From Anthoceros angustus (lineage: Eukaryota > Streptophyta > Anthocerotopsida > Anthocerotales > Anthocerotaceae): DNA of 64,000 nt. Below are positions 10,461 to 20,899 of the stretch, piece by piece. The position numbers and the translations under genes are program-made. How positions within the stretch are numbered: the stretch's first letter is position 1; each line of letters opens with the position of its first letter. The notes below the pieces were generated by a model. The model was given only the letters and a program-made list of their open reading frames with translations, ran no database searches and had not been told where the DNA came from. Where the stretch lies: contig VJWM01000068.1 of NCBI GenBank assembly GCA_010909165.1, positions 682,001-746,000 on the forward strand, given 5' to 3'.

Positions 10461-10954
10461 CTATGCGGGCACCAGCTTCCTTTGCACCTGTGAATCCCTC
10501 ATGCACCACTGATTTCTAGCGTCAGTGAAGCAACATTCACATATCCATTCATCCTCAAAACTGTATTCACATCGAACACTAAACCTCCAAAAGGCCGAGG
10601 TATGATTCCATGTTCTCAATCTGCTGCGCAGACCCCACTCTTGCTTTGCGGTGTGCCTGGATGCGCCCACTCTCCAAGTGCCTTGTTGAAATCATGTCTG
10701 CCCGCCCAAAGGATTGCAGCCCCCACCCCGTGCTTCATTAGGCGTGCATCGGTTGCATCATTCTGCGTGGGCCATTCCCCTTCCTGCAGCTCTTGGACTC
10801 CAAACTCCATTGCTTTGGTCCATGCCTCCCACACACTCCCGGCCGCAGTGCCCAGGATAGTTGCCCTCTCTCGCATCCCTACCGCGGCTTGCACTCCCTC
10901 AACACGAATGATTGGCCTTGCTAGTATTTGTCTACTCACAAGTCGTTGCCACAA
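10461..10954 (-). pseudogene. unidentified reverse-strand ORF, copy A (counterpart 30815-31282)
   Basis: Open segments encode AWTKAMEFGVQE, NDATDARLMKHGVGA, then FNKAL.E and (in copy B) TPAKQEWGL.NS.E. Copy B preserves different pieces in frame, so the ancestral protein can be followed across both copies although neither is intact. Trp-rich and charged, with no recognised domain. It could be a transposon ORF. Confidence 0.3.
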
Positions 10955-11928
10955 ACTACTATTCCTAAGAATACCAGCATCATTCTAACTTCCTGGACTG
11001 TTCGCACATATATCTATGAACATCTTTCGATTGTCACATACCGCTTGTAGCACAATACAATGAACACGATAATTTTTGAAGGGGGGGATATACTGACCCC
11101 CTTCGGTCATCACAGCACCCCCTTGTCACAAAGAACACCTTATAACCTAGAACAGCATATGTGCCCTACTTTGATAATGCACACACCCTTTCTGAGGTCA
11201 TACCAGTGATAAAAGACGCACTTTCAAGTGAACACCCTAGAACTGGAGCACAGTAGGGTGTGGGCCCGTCTGCGCTTTTGTAGAATGTTTAGAGGGCTGC
11301 CATTTTTATATGTTTATTACAACCGAAAACTTTTACTTTGAAGTGGTGGAACACAATGAAAACAATCCTGTACTAGAGGGAGTCTCATTTTAATCATCGT
11401 AAGAACATTGCAACAAACATCCGCTAAAGGAGGGAGTGGTCATCGGCATCGACAATAGTCATTGAAGAGTGCGGCTGGCGACTCATCCATGCCTTGCATC
11501 GACACCGAGTCAAGAACCACCGCCATATTCGGATGCGGTCCATATCGTCCGCCTCAAAGTTATCGCTCTCCTCCATTGCTCGCCTTCAATAGTATCATTC
11601 TGGGCCCACCATCCGACGGTGTGGATCGCCACACAAGATCTAGGGTTTGTCAATTCATCCAAAAGGTCGCCAAATAGTCTTCAACCTTCCGCACTCAATG
11701 CAACCACTTGGGCTTTAAGGCAATGCCAACGTCCTTAAAATGAACAAAGTTAGTTGCCCATGCGCCCATGCAAGCATCCTTAAAATCAACAAAGTTGAGT
11801 TATTAAAAAGATATGGGTTTTGAACCTAGAACCTATTCATTACCTAACCTTTTTCCCAAACACTAGACCAACAACCACAAGTTACAAACTTATTGAGCCA
11901 CTACATATTGATTTTGTTAAAGACCTAT
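10955..11928. other. noncoding stretch with acidic reverse-strand ORF remnant
   Basis: Mostly without a gene. Around 11470-11730 the reverse strand matches the short acidic ORF kept in copy B at 31816-32022 (DEGQQTLDVVWQ, NDTIEDEQAMEENDNFE), but it is broken here by indels. Confidence 0.35.
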
Positions 11929-12770
11929 GAGGAGGCGCCGGCGCCGCCGCCGGCGCCCATGGATAGGCGGTGGTGTGAGGGAGGCGCCGGCCGGCCCATG
12001 GGCAAGGCATGGCGTGTTGGTGGGGGCCGGCGCCCATGGGCAAGGCATGGCGTGTTGGTGGGGGCGCCCGGCCGGCGCCCATGTGGTGTGTTAGGGAGGC
12101 GCCGCCGCCGGCGCCATGGCGGTGTGCTAGGGGAGGACGCCGGGCCGGCGCCCATGGCGTGGTGTGTTAGGGAGGCGCCGGCCGCCGGCGCCCATGGCGT
12201 GTGTAGGCGGCCGGCGCCGCCATGGTGGTGGGGAGGCCGCCGCCGGCCATGGCGGTGGTGTGTGCAGGAGGCCGGCCGCGCCCATGACGTGGTGGAGGGA
12301 GGCGCCGGCCGCGCCTCCCTAGCTCCACCCGCCGCACGACGGGTGGTGAGGGCGCCGGCCGCCGGCGCCCGCCCCACGCACCACCCAGGGGCATACGGGT
12401 GGTGCAGGAGGCGGCCGGCCGGCCGCGCCCGCCCCACGCACCACCCGTAGGCCCACCGATGGGTGGCGTGGAGGGAGGCGCCGGCCGGCCGGCGCCTCCT
12501 CCACGCCGCCACCCATGGGCAGTGTGCTAGGGGAGGCGCCACCGCCCGCCTCCTCCCGCACCACCAGCCTTATGCCCGACGGGTGGAGGCGCCCGGCGCC
12601 GCCTCACGCACCACCCGTAGGCCCACCGATGGGTGGCGTGTGGAGGCGGCCGGCCGCCGCCGGCGCCGCCGCCGGCGCCTCTGGTGGTGAGGCGTAATCC
12701 TCACCTCGTGCCCGACGGGTGGAGTGAGGCGGCGCCGGGCCTCCGCGTGCCCATTGTGGCCCTCCTTCCA
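11929..12770. repeat. GC-rich palindromic minisatellite, copy A
   Basis: More than 800 bp of degenerate repeats around 'ggcgccggcc', 'gcccatggg', 'ggtgtgctaggggagg' and 'caccacccgtaggcccaccg'. Unit length varies from about 40 to 75 bp. Units are full of self-complementary stretches (ggcgccggccggcgcc, gggtggtg/caccaccc). Abrupt GC change from flanks. Long ORFs through it in several frames are low-complexity by-products. Counterpart 32236-32935. Confidence 0.9.
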
Positions 12771-13420
12771 CGCACTGTGACGTGGCACTTCCATCGAAAA
12801 TTCAGAGGCTAACCTTAGAAGCAACCTTGGAATGAAGGCTAACCTTAGAAGCAAATGGCGTCAAATCGAGCCAAGATTTGGTGGTCGAGTGTAGAGGGTA
12901 CTCCCTAAACATCATGTGGACAAAAAGCGATAAGGGATAAGCTCATGAGTTGCGTGGCTTAATACAACTCGAGTCAAAGTGCCGTGAAGATAATGATGAC
13001 AATGGAGGAGAAGTGGACCAAGTGATGACGAAGGATTGAACTCGGGATGAGTGAAACTGAAATCTGCTTTTTCCGGGTCCCGAGTTAATGTTGTAAGTCC
13101 GTCATGTTACCGTGTTAGGGAAATACCGTCTGTGGCTTTTGTGGTGTCATAACAAAACCACATTTTCCTCCCAAATCGAAGTTTACCCCTTCCCGGCAGA
13201 ACGGCCTTCCTCACCGCTCCTACTTTGCATTATTCAGAGGTTCGAGTTTGTGACCACCATTCGACACAAACATTGCCGGATGGAAAGTAGTAACTTTCTT
13301 GGGTGACACCTTTTTTCGAGTCGCGATGCCTTCAAAACTGCTTTAGGGCCCATCAAAACCCCTTCAGATTATTTATGGAAAACCCCTTCGAGATTATTCA
13401 CCCCTTCAAAATTATCATGT
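12771..13420. other. noncoding sequence between minisatellite and transposase
   Basis: Contains a small direct repeat ('gctaaccttagaagcaa' at about 12810 and 12838). No coding sequence recognised. Confidence 0.35.
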
Positions 13421-13424
13421 TAAT

Positions 13425-14018
13425 GCATGTTGTATCGCTTGCGTGATAGGTCAGAGGAGTGTAATCGCTCAAGAGGCTTGACCGCAAACTTGATAAGAGA
13501 TCCATTTATAGCACCAACAATATTAGGTAATAAGGTCCACCTTCATGTATCGAATAATGGCATCACCGACACCATACTTGGAAGCAACAATGAGTGGAGA
13601 TAGACCTCGACCAACCTATGTAATACCATAGCAATTTTCACATGCTATTGTCGTTCGTGGTGAAGTGCGTACCAAGAAGGATTGCAATTGGTGAACAAGG
13701 ACCATAACAGTTAGGTAGGACATCCGATATTTTCTACGCCAATGCCTCATCACGTCTTTCGGGGCCCTCCAAGTGCCAAGCTTGCATGTGAAACTCTTCC
13801 CAAAGTCGTATTGTAGATGGTGCGTTCCACCAAATACGAGGGATACGCTTTCCCATTGTCTCCACAAGAGCACCACTAGAAGCTGCGAATAACATTGCGA
13901 AGAGTACATACATGATACTATCAAAAGAGCTCATATCGTCTATATCTTGAAGATATAAAGGATGAAAAGCTTTGGCATACAACATAGTATGAAGCACAAA
14001 GTAAATGACAGGATCCAT
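13425..14018 (-). pseudogene. PIF/Harbinger transposase fragment, copy A
   Basis: Reverse-strand pieces: FAMLFAASSGALVETMGKR, APKDVMRHWRRKYRMSYLTV, LVHQLQSFLVRT, then (clearer in copy B) ASKYGVGDATVVQYM and GAINGSLIKFAVKPLEQY. This order matches HARBI1-like nucleases up to the first catalytic region, where the usual GAIDGTHI is here GAINGSLI. The rest of the catalytic domain (later Asp and Glu) is missing, and copy A has frameshifts. It is therefore an inactive N-terminal remnant. Confidence 0.65.
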
Positions 14019-14129
14019 ATATAAAAATAAAAATAAAATATTATTATTATTTAGTATTTAATAAAATCCCCGGTGCCCGCTGGACACGGGGATTCTAGGG
14101 ACGGAGGCACTACTCAATGTAAGTAGGCC

Positions 14130-14543
14130 TTGAGCCATGGCTGTTGCGGTCACCTTGCAATGGAGTTATGCAAGGGGCAACAGGGTGCCTTGTGTTCGCA
14201 TGTCAGCAGGATCACATGTCAACAGGGTCGCTCGCTTGTGGTCCCAGCAAAGAGGAGAATTAGCAGGAAGAGCTACTGCTGGACTGACTTCAAGGAACAT
14301 ATTGTGGGCAAACAACGAAGCCGCGAAGTGCAGCGCCTTCGCAACAAAGCCCGTCCAGGAAAATATCTGGCTGGAGCGGGTCTTCCAGATAGGATTGTTG
14401 TTACAGTCAGGGCGCAAGAAGGATTGTCATTACAGTCAGGGGCTCTTGTGCCCACAGTCTTTTCGACTCCGCTCACAATCCGAGTGGAGCATGCCCAGAA
14501 GATCCCGCGAGGATACGAAAAGGGCGTACAGCTGAGACCGTGA
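14130..14543 (+). CDS. unidentified ORF upstream of PPR pseudogene, copy A
   Basis: Two overlapping forward frames (start 14130 and 14137) encode the same region as 34353-34772 of copy B. The shared peptide includes AKCSAFATKPVQENIW and LERVFQIGLLLQSGRKKD. An extra G near 14175 shifts the frame relative to copy B. Not recognised. Confidence 0.3.
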   Translation: MSHGCCGHLAMELCKGQQGALCSHVSRITCQQGRSLVVPAKRRISRKSYCWTDFKEHIVGKQRSREVQRLRNKARPGKYLAGAGLPDRIVVTVRAQEGLSLQSGALVPTVFSTPLTIRVEHAQKIPRGYEKGVQLRP

Positions 14544-14561
14544 GCAAGTAATGTGATCAGG

Positions 14562-15415
14562 GCCATCTCATTGAGATTGTCGAGGCTTTGGGGGTTTTGG
14601 TGCAGACGGATTGTGGTAGCATTCTCGGGGCTCTGTTTTACACAATGTTGAGGAACTGCGCTGTCAGAAAGGATCTAGTTCTGGGTCGCCGCGTCCATGC
14701 TTTTACGGTGAAAAATGGGTATCACTCCTGTGCAGACACATCTGCGAATGTATGCCTCTCTGGGCAGGTTGCAAGATGCGATGGATGTGTTCACCATGGG
14801 CCTTCCTGATGTCTGCCATGATTTCTGTGCATGTTAAACACCCACAAGACAAGTAGGCCATACAACTGTATCATCGGATGCGAAGTTCGATTTGTGAAGT
14901 CAGATGGCCATGTACTTGTGGCAGCTCTTCAGGCTTGTGCAAGGATCCGACTTGATAACGGGGCAGGTGCATGCTGATGTGTTGGGGAGCGGGTGTAGCC
15001 TCATTTGTTTGTCTATAATCTTGGTGGACATGTATGCGAAGTGTGGCAGCTTTGAAAATTCTTAGAGTCTTCGACGGATTTCATGAAAGGATGTGGTGAC
15101 GTGGACAGCAGGGTATTCCCAACAGAGCATGGGCCAGGAAGCCCTTTGTTTCTACAGCTTGATGCAAGAAGGCGGTATGGCTGTACCCAATTCTGTGACA
15201 TTTGTGTGCCTGTAGCAGGCATGTGCAAAATGTGTGCACACCAGCTTTGGAGACGGGCAAGCAGCTTTATGCGCAAATTAGGACATGAAAAGGAGGACAT
15301 GAAACTGATTGTCTTTGAAACCAGCAGCTTGATTAACATGTATGCGAAGTGTGGCAGCTCAGAGGATGCTCAGAGGATCGTCTCAGCTCAGAGGATGCTC
15401 AGAGGCAGTTTTTAA
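14562..15415 (+). pseudogene. PPR pseudogene, copy A
   Basis: Successive PLS-type pieces in shifting frames: VEALGVLVQTDCGS, LFYTMLRNCAVRKDLVLGRRV, VDMYAKCGSFENS, DVVTWTAGYSQQSMGQEALC, VPNSVTFVCL, SLINMYAKCGSSEDAQRI. In-frame stops and frameshifts occur throughout. It belongs to the same family as the 4288-4905 fragment. It ends directly before NAD+ synthetase sequence, which indicates rearrangement rather than a normal gene boundary. Confidence 0.75.
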
Positions 15416-15441
15416 CTGCTAACACTTTTGTACTCATTTTC

Positions 15442-16660
15442 CAGCTGTGAAGGAGGGGAACGAACAGGTATTGGCAGATGCTGTACGCATTAGGAACTAT
15501 GAGAAAGGGATGGTACCTGTCGATCCCCGTGAATTTGCCAATCGGGTACTGCATACTGTGTACATGGGAGTACAGGTACTAACATCCCAGTCTCACTTGT
15601 TTCTGGCATTTGTAGCTCACGTTCTCTATTTCTGTAGGCTTTGTTTCTAACTCAAATCAACCATCTGCAGCTCTGAAGGCACACGGATCGGGCTAGAGAT
15701 TAGCAAAAGAAATTGGAGCATCTCACTTTGATGTGAAAATTAATGTTATTTTGTCAGCCATGCTTTCCTTGTTTCAGACAATGACAGGGACAACTCCGAA
15801 GTACAAGGTAAAGGCTAATAAACATTCCTGAACTTGAAGTTTGTCAGCTTCTTCAGCCCATGTTTCTCCATCAGGCTCAAATACATAGCTGAAATATGGT
15901 TATTTGTTTGTTGTAGGTCGATGGCGGAACAAATGCAGAGAATCTCGCCCAGCAAAACCTCCAGGCTCGTATTGTATGGTTCTTGCTTATATGCTAGCAT
16001 CACTACTACCGTGGGTGCGTAGCAGACCAGGGTTTCTCCTTGTTTTGGGCAGTGCAAATTGGATGAAGGACGTTGAGGGTTTCTGACAAAGGTAGGAGTT
16101 ACCTTTTGCACTAGTGCTTAGGGAGGGAAGCGTCGTGATTGGTTTGTTGTTCACTTTTGCAGTATGACAACAGTTCTGCTGACATCAATCCTACGGGAGG
16201 CGCTTTTCTAAGATGGGGAGCTGAACATTTAGGCTCTTCAACTCTGGCTGAAATAGAGTCCGCTTCACCCACAGCAGAGCTGGAGCCTATTCGAGAAAAC
16301 TATAGCCAGGTGAACCGCTAAGAATGCTTTGTCACTGCACTGGCATTAGGGAGGCATGCTCATGCCAAATTTGTTGCAGACAGATGACGCTGACGTGGGC
16401 ATGACATATGAGGAGCTTTCAATGTTTGGTCGCCTTTGGAAAGTCTTTCCCTGTGGTCCTGTCTCAATGTTTCAGTTCAGATCTCGCTGATTTCAGTCTG
16501 GCTTGACAATGTGCTGTATTCTGCTGGGCATGCATGGCGGTACTTTTTCCTCCACACACATCCTGGCTTTGTTTGTAGCACCTCTGCCATGGCTGGCAAG
16601 GTCGGCTTACCCTAGCTGAAGTTGCTACAAAGGTGAAAGAATTTTTCAAATATTACATCA
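15442..16660 (+). pseudogene. glutamine-dependent NAD+ synthetase, C-terminal part, copy A
   Basis: Exon-like pieces match plant NAD+ synthetase in order: KEGNEQVLADAVRIRNYEKG, a segment with [13 protein letters not shown] (15720-15810), VDGGTNAENLAQQNLQAR (15918-15970), LASLLPWV with [29 protein letters not shown] to [12 protein letters not shown] (16163-16311), then [18 protein letters not shown] and CGPVSMFQ (16381-16476). GT and AG signals flank several pieces. The N-terminal glutaminase domain and the SGGxDS ATP-binding loop are absent, so the enzyme that turns nicotinate adenine dinucleotide into NAD+ could not be made. Some frames are shifted. Confidence 0.75.
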
Positions 16661-17020
16661 TGAACTGCACAAAAAGGTGAAAGACCTTATATGTTATATA
16701 GGAATTGTCTCCGGCCTTGACAATTCAAGCGCATAGACGAGATTGCGCAGCTAGGTGAGCAAACAAATCGGCCTGACAGAGATCGAGCAAAACCTGGCCT
16801 TGACAAGTGTAGAGTTATCTGAGGCTCATGCAGCTGGCTTCGGAGTCCCGGTATTCGGCGAACGCAACATGATATGGTGTCTAGTAGCAAATGTCTTTCC
16901 AGCTTAGTAGCTGACAGCTGGAAGCCTTCACTTATTTTGCAGGCAAAACCTTTTAAGTAGTGAATATCTTTTTCCAGAACCCTCTTGTCAGAAGTTGAGA
17001 GTACCTTGCTGTGTAAACAT

Positions 17021-17216
17021 ATAGATTTAATTTTTTTATGGAAAGTTCCTTGGGCTTATAGATTTAATTTTTTTATGGAAAGTTCCTTGGGCTTATAGAT
17101 TTAATGTTTTTATGGAAAGTTCCTTGGGCTTTGGCTTTTGCCTTTCTTGGGCATTCGGTAATTGCCTTCCTTGGGCATTCGGTAATTGCCTTCCTTGGGC
17201 ATTCGGTAATTGCCTT
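17021..17216. repeat. two nested triplicate tandem repeats upstream of kinase, copy A
   Basis: A 37-bp unit ('atagatttaat', 'tatggaaagttccttgggct') occurs three times at 17021-17131. A 24-bp unit ('cattcggtaattgccttcct') then occurs about three times to 17216. Both share 'ccttgggc'. The array ends about 80 bp before the CIPK-like start codon, so it lies in the promoter or 5' leader. Counterpart 37240-37435. Confidence 0.85.
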
Positions 17217-17298
17217 CTGTCGTCCGAAGCTTAAGGAGGAATATAGGCCGGTTTTCCTATATATGTGAAAGAGTTGAGCATTATTTTCAACTGCAAAC

Positions 17299-18254
17299 AT
17301 GGAGTCCTCTGTGGGCAAGTATCTGCTGGGGCCAGTGCTTGGGGAGGGGATGTTTGGCACTGTCATTGCTGCAGAACATATGGACACTGGCCACCTGGTG
17401 GCAATCAAGATGCTGGATAAAGAAAGGGTTTTAATGGGACTGGATTGGACCTTGTTAGACGGGAGATTTGTATCATGTCACAGATGAGGCATCCCAACGT
17501 TGTCAGGTTGTTTGAGGTGATTGAGACTGAGACCCATTTTTGTTTGGTAATGGAGTATCTTCCACACGGCGACTTGCTTGAGAAACTACGTGTGGAGGAT
17601 TTGTCCGAAACTGAAGCTAGAGATTTTTCCACCAACTCATCAGTGCCGTTCACTACTGCCACAGAAGAGGTGTCTATCATAGGGATATCAAGCTGGAGAA
17701 CTTATTGTTAGATGCAAAAAATGATTTGAAATTAGGGGATTTCGGCGTAAGTGCTATGTCAGATCAGGTCAAGGACGATGGGCTGCTTCACTCATTCTGT
17801 GGAACAGACAACTATCTTGCTCCTGAAGTGTTGCGCAGGAAAGGATACGAGGGATCAGCTACAGACCTCTGGTCATGTGGTGTGGTACTTTATCGTCTAT
17901 TAGCTGGAAAATTCCCATTCGAAGGAGAATCGAGCGTTTACCGCACGTACACGAAGATACTGAAGGCCAGATTTGATATCCCCTGGATTATCACCAGGGC
18001 CAGTAGCATGATCCGAGATTGCTAGTCGTCGACCCCAAGAAGCGATTGACTGCAGCTCAGATTTTGGAAGATGAGTGGTTTAAGCAAGGCTACGTCGCTC
18101 CGACGTCCACGATCCGGCGGGACATTTCACTGTGACACTGGACGCCTTCCCTAAAGGATTCACCTGTTCTCTCAACTCAGCCTTTTACAACAGCTAGCCG
18201 TACCGCAGGATGGCATCCCCATCGCTCCAGGCGGTCAAGTCACGCTTCCTAATA
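17299..18254 (+). pseudogene. CIPK-like protein kinase, frameshifted copy A
   Basis: Same gene as 37514-38494. Compared with copy B it lacks one or more bases in at least six places (near 17433, 17622, 17981, 17996, 18018, 18104 and 18183), nearly all within homopolymers. This breaks the frame into pieces starting 17299, 17445 and 17705. DFG and APE regions remain. Because the changes are homopolymer contractions, the disruption may be a sequence error rather than true loss. Confidence 0.8.
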
Positions 18255-19102
18255 CAGTCAAACCCTCTAATTGGGACCCCTATAATGGGAACCCCTTTAA
18301 ATGGGACGCCAGGGCTTACTCCCTTGAATGGCTACATGCTAAATGGAAACCCTCTAATTTGTAAATGAGAACATGTCTCCCAAACATTCAATGCAAGTAC
18401 ACCTATGTAAAAGGGAAAATATATATTTAAAATAAAAATAAAAAATTTGAGGAAATCGTCTATCGAGATTAAATCATGAGTTATTGAGATTATGTTAAGT
18501 TAAAGGCTATCGAGATTATATCATAAAACATAGACAGTCCTATATATGTAGTAGTTCTGTACACTATGCTTTGTGATCAGAAGCATTGTTCCTAGTCCCT
18601 CCGCCTGTCAATGAGGAGGGTGAGGAGAATGATACAGCGTCAATGGAGACCAGGGTGAGGAGAATGATACAGCGTCAATGGAGACCATAGCGCCAAGACC
18701 GCGTACGACAAAGGATGCTGTAGATAATGCTATGAGGATAGCGAAGATGCTTTTGGAAGAGATGCCACATAACACTCTTGATGCTTTGAAGTTGCATTCT
18801 CAATTGGAAAAACATATTGCTAGTCATTGGATGAAAGCAACTCAAGATCAATCAAGGATCGATGATTATTTTAACCCGCAAACTAGAATTAGGTTGGCAG
18901 CTATGTAGTATGAGGGAGCATTTTGGATTTTTAGATTTTTGGATTTTTAGGAAGCTTTTAAGCTCTTTGAATTTTTGATTTAAAGGATTTTTGATTTTTA
19001 AATATTTTATTTTCAAAAGGATGAAAATGCCTAAACGGAACCCTCTAAATGGGACGATTTTTGCTACTCCCAATTGTTCCCAATTAGAGGGGTCTGATCA
19101 GA
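18255..19102. mobile_element. pogo/Tigger-like non-autonomous element, copy A
   Basis: Starts CAGTCAAACCCTCTAATTGG after a TA and ends with the inverted 'ccaattagaggggtctga'. Copy B shows the terminal structure better (38478-39324). An internal forward ORF (18678-18908) contains AMRIAKMLLEEMP and QSRIDDYF, resembling the C-terminal tail of Tigger-type transposases. No catalytic domain. It lies within the 3' end of the kinase gene. Confidence 0.65.
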
Positions 19103-19224
19103 TTACAAGCCGTGAAGAGTCGTGCACTGAACTTTTCGACCCCATACCGCAGTTTGTGAAGAAATGTACAGCAGCTGCCAAACAGCCTAGTTTCACTGCG
19201 AAGAGCAAGAAGCGGAAGGTGTGA
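19103..19224 (+). pseudogene. displaced 3' coding end of the CIPK-like gene, copy A
   Basis: Directly after the transposon the forward frame reads ITSREESCTELFDPIPQFVK and ends FTAKSKKRKV-stop at 19224. If the transposon and one TA are left out, the kinase frame runs into this segment. The basic end KSKKRKV looks like a nuclear localisation signal (inference). In copy B one extra base shifts this end. Confidence 0.45.
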
Positions 19225-19380
19225 AAGATGCCCTGCCAAAGGAGACGATAGCTCCTTGTTGAACTTTACCTTGTAAGCACGTGTTTCCACATCGTTAATA
19301 TTCATTCAAACCATTTCAGCAAAAACGACTCGGTCTCGTTCGAGTTGCTCTTTAACCCCTAAACGGCGGGCTATCTAGGC

Positions 19381-19604
19381 TATTCAACGCTGGCTCAACT
19401 AGAGTCCGCTCCACCCACAGCAGAGCTGGAGCCTATTTGAGAAGATTACACTCAGGTGAACTGCTAAATGGCATCAGGGCAGCGTGCTCATGGATGGCTT
19501 TGTTGCATACAGATGACGCCGACCTGGGCATGACATATGACGAGCTTTCCATGTATGGTCGCCGCCGGAAAGTTTTTCGCTGTGGTCCTGTCTCAATGTT
19601 TCAG
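19381..19604 (+). pseudogene. second NAD+ synthetase exon fragment, copy A
   Basis: Repeats part of the synthetase already seen at 16210-16476: [16 protein letters not shown], stop, then [19 protein letters not shown] and [12 protein letters not shown] followed by a GTTAGA donor-like site. It is closer to the usual plant sequence than the first copy in places ([11 protein letters not shown]). An in-frame stop interrupts 'EPI*ED'. It is an exon-scale duplicate; counterpart 39605-39832. Confidence 0.7.
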
Positions 19605-19869
19605 GTTAGACCTCCTGATTGAAGTGTGCATTTGCTCGGCTTTTCATGCCCATCTCTCCATATCCCTGCAATACGAGGCCATGTTGCCTTCCTTGTCGTG
19701 CTGAGACAGGTAGATGTCATCACGCCTGCCCTTCCTGGAAGCTTGGTTGCACCAATCCTTGAGCACACATCAGGGATGTGTGATTGATGATCAGCAGTAT
19801 GTTATCTCAGTTGGCACACTCCATGAGTAGTTCACTGCTAGACACACGGGATCATTTCGTCATCCATCA

Positions 19870-20145
19870 GTGCACTTAGCTCCTTCAGCTTCTCATGGAC
19901 CTCTCCGATTGGTTGCAGTTGTTTCCCACCTTGTCCTCGTGCTCAATGCAGCTCCGACCTGGTCTTTTCCAACCTACAGCCAACAATCTTAGTCGCTGAA
20001 CTTGTTGTGCATCGTCCCATCTTAGTGCGTGAGAATAGACGTTTGACATTAGGACGTATGCTGCACAGTTCTTGGAATCGAGGCTTACAGCTCTCTCAAA
20101 AGCTCGTTTTCCAAGCTCCACGTTTACGTACTTCCCACAAGCCCC
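19870..20145 (-). pseudogene. PPR E-domain fragment fused to RLK fragment, copy A
   Basis: The reverse strand encodes ELGKRAFERAVSLDSKNCAA, YVLMSNVYSHALRWDDAQQV and GRSCIEHEDKV, the typical E-domain end of a PLS-type PPR protein. The frame is continuous with RLK-derived sequence upstream (20146-20355), making a chimeric open frame of 149 codons. Counterpart 40090-40372. Confidence 0.7.
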
Positions 20146-20355
20146 TCTGTAGGAGAAGACTATAACGTCGTGCACTGCGTGAGGATCCAAGAAGAGTTCT
20201 GGACGCGACGTTCTTCGTCTCCAGAGCACAAGAGGAGGGAAGTGAGAGGAGTAGGACGAGGGCCACGGAGACGGATGAAGCAACTGCCGCCGGGACCACT
20301 TTCGAGTGGTGGTGCGATGAAGCGTGGGAGGCAAAGTTGATCACCCCAACATCAT
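20146..20355 (-). pseudogene. RLK membrane-span and juxtamembrane fragment, copy A
   Basis: On the reverse strand this matches RLK3 45550-45720: 'cttcatcgcaccaccac', membrane span coding, 'cagaactcttcttggatcct', 'cacgcagtgcac' and 'gtcttctcctac'. It is a fourth, partial member of the RLK family, inverted relative to the others and joined to a PPR E domain exactly after the FSY codons. Counterpart 40373-40582. Confidence 0.8.
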
Positions 20356-20494
20356 ATGACCGCGCTACACGATCCTGAAAACCCGCCGCTGGTGAAGGTT
20401 TGACTGTGGCCGAGCCTGAGCTGTATTACGAAACTGCGCCGGGAGGGGCGTCCCGGAGTAGATATGTCGAGGCCATTATGTGCAAAATGGCTTA

Positions 20495-20700
20495 GTCCAA
20501 ATGGACACATTTATAAGAACGTCGTTATTGAGCATCCTGTGCTTGGATGGGTACTTAGATGGGGTTGCCTAGAGGAATGGATGCCTTTGGTGCAAGTAGC
20601 TTAAGCACACCATGATACAAGTTATCAAGTATCAAATCCCATGACGGAAATCTGTCCTTAGTGGACTTAAATAAAATTCTTCTCCTTCTTCTTCATTAGG
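20495..20700 (+). mobile_element. short retroposon-like repeat, family 1, spacer A
   Basis: Related to 590-845, with 'acatttataagaacgtcg', 'gggtacttagatgggg' and 'gtgcaagtagct', ending CTTAGTGGACTTAAATAAAA then (TTC)n. Counterpart 40722-40930. The orientation is set by the 3' tail. Confidence 0.6.
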
Positions 20701-20899
20701 CTGAGGAATGTATAAGCCGGGTGTCCGGAACGATACCAGTTCCGTGACGACGATACCAGTTCCGTGACGCAAAGTGCGCCATCGAGAAAGACCTGCTCCT
20801 TTCTCGGCCGCAAGGCGACGTAAGGAGCCCTGTACATAGACCAGGTTGCTCCAGCGGAATTTATAGTAACGTTTTTCACTGTAAGTTCAAGTTTGGCCC

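Noticed and set aside
11893-12854. Several long Arg/Pro/Gly/Ala ORFs on both strands
   Set aside because: They are low-complexity readings of the GC-rich minisatellite, open in many frames at once because stops are rare in such sequence.
17073-17408. Reverse-strand ORF with perfect peptide repeats (ITECPRKA three times)
   Set aside because: It is only the antisense reading of the 24-bp tandem repeat and the start of the CIPK-like gene.
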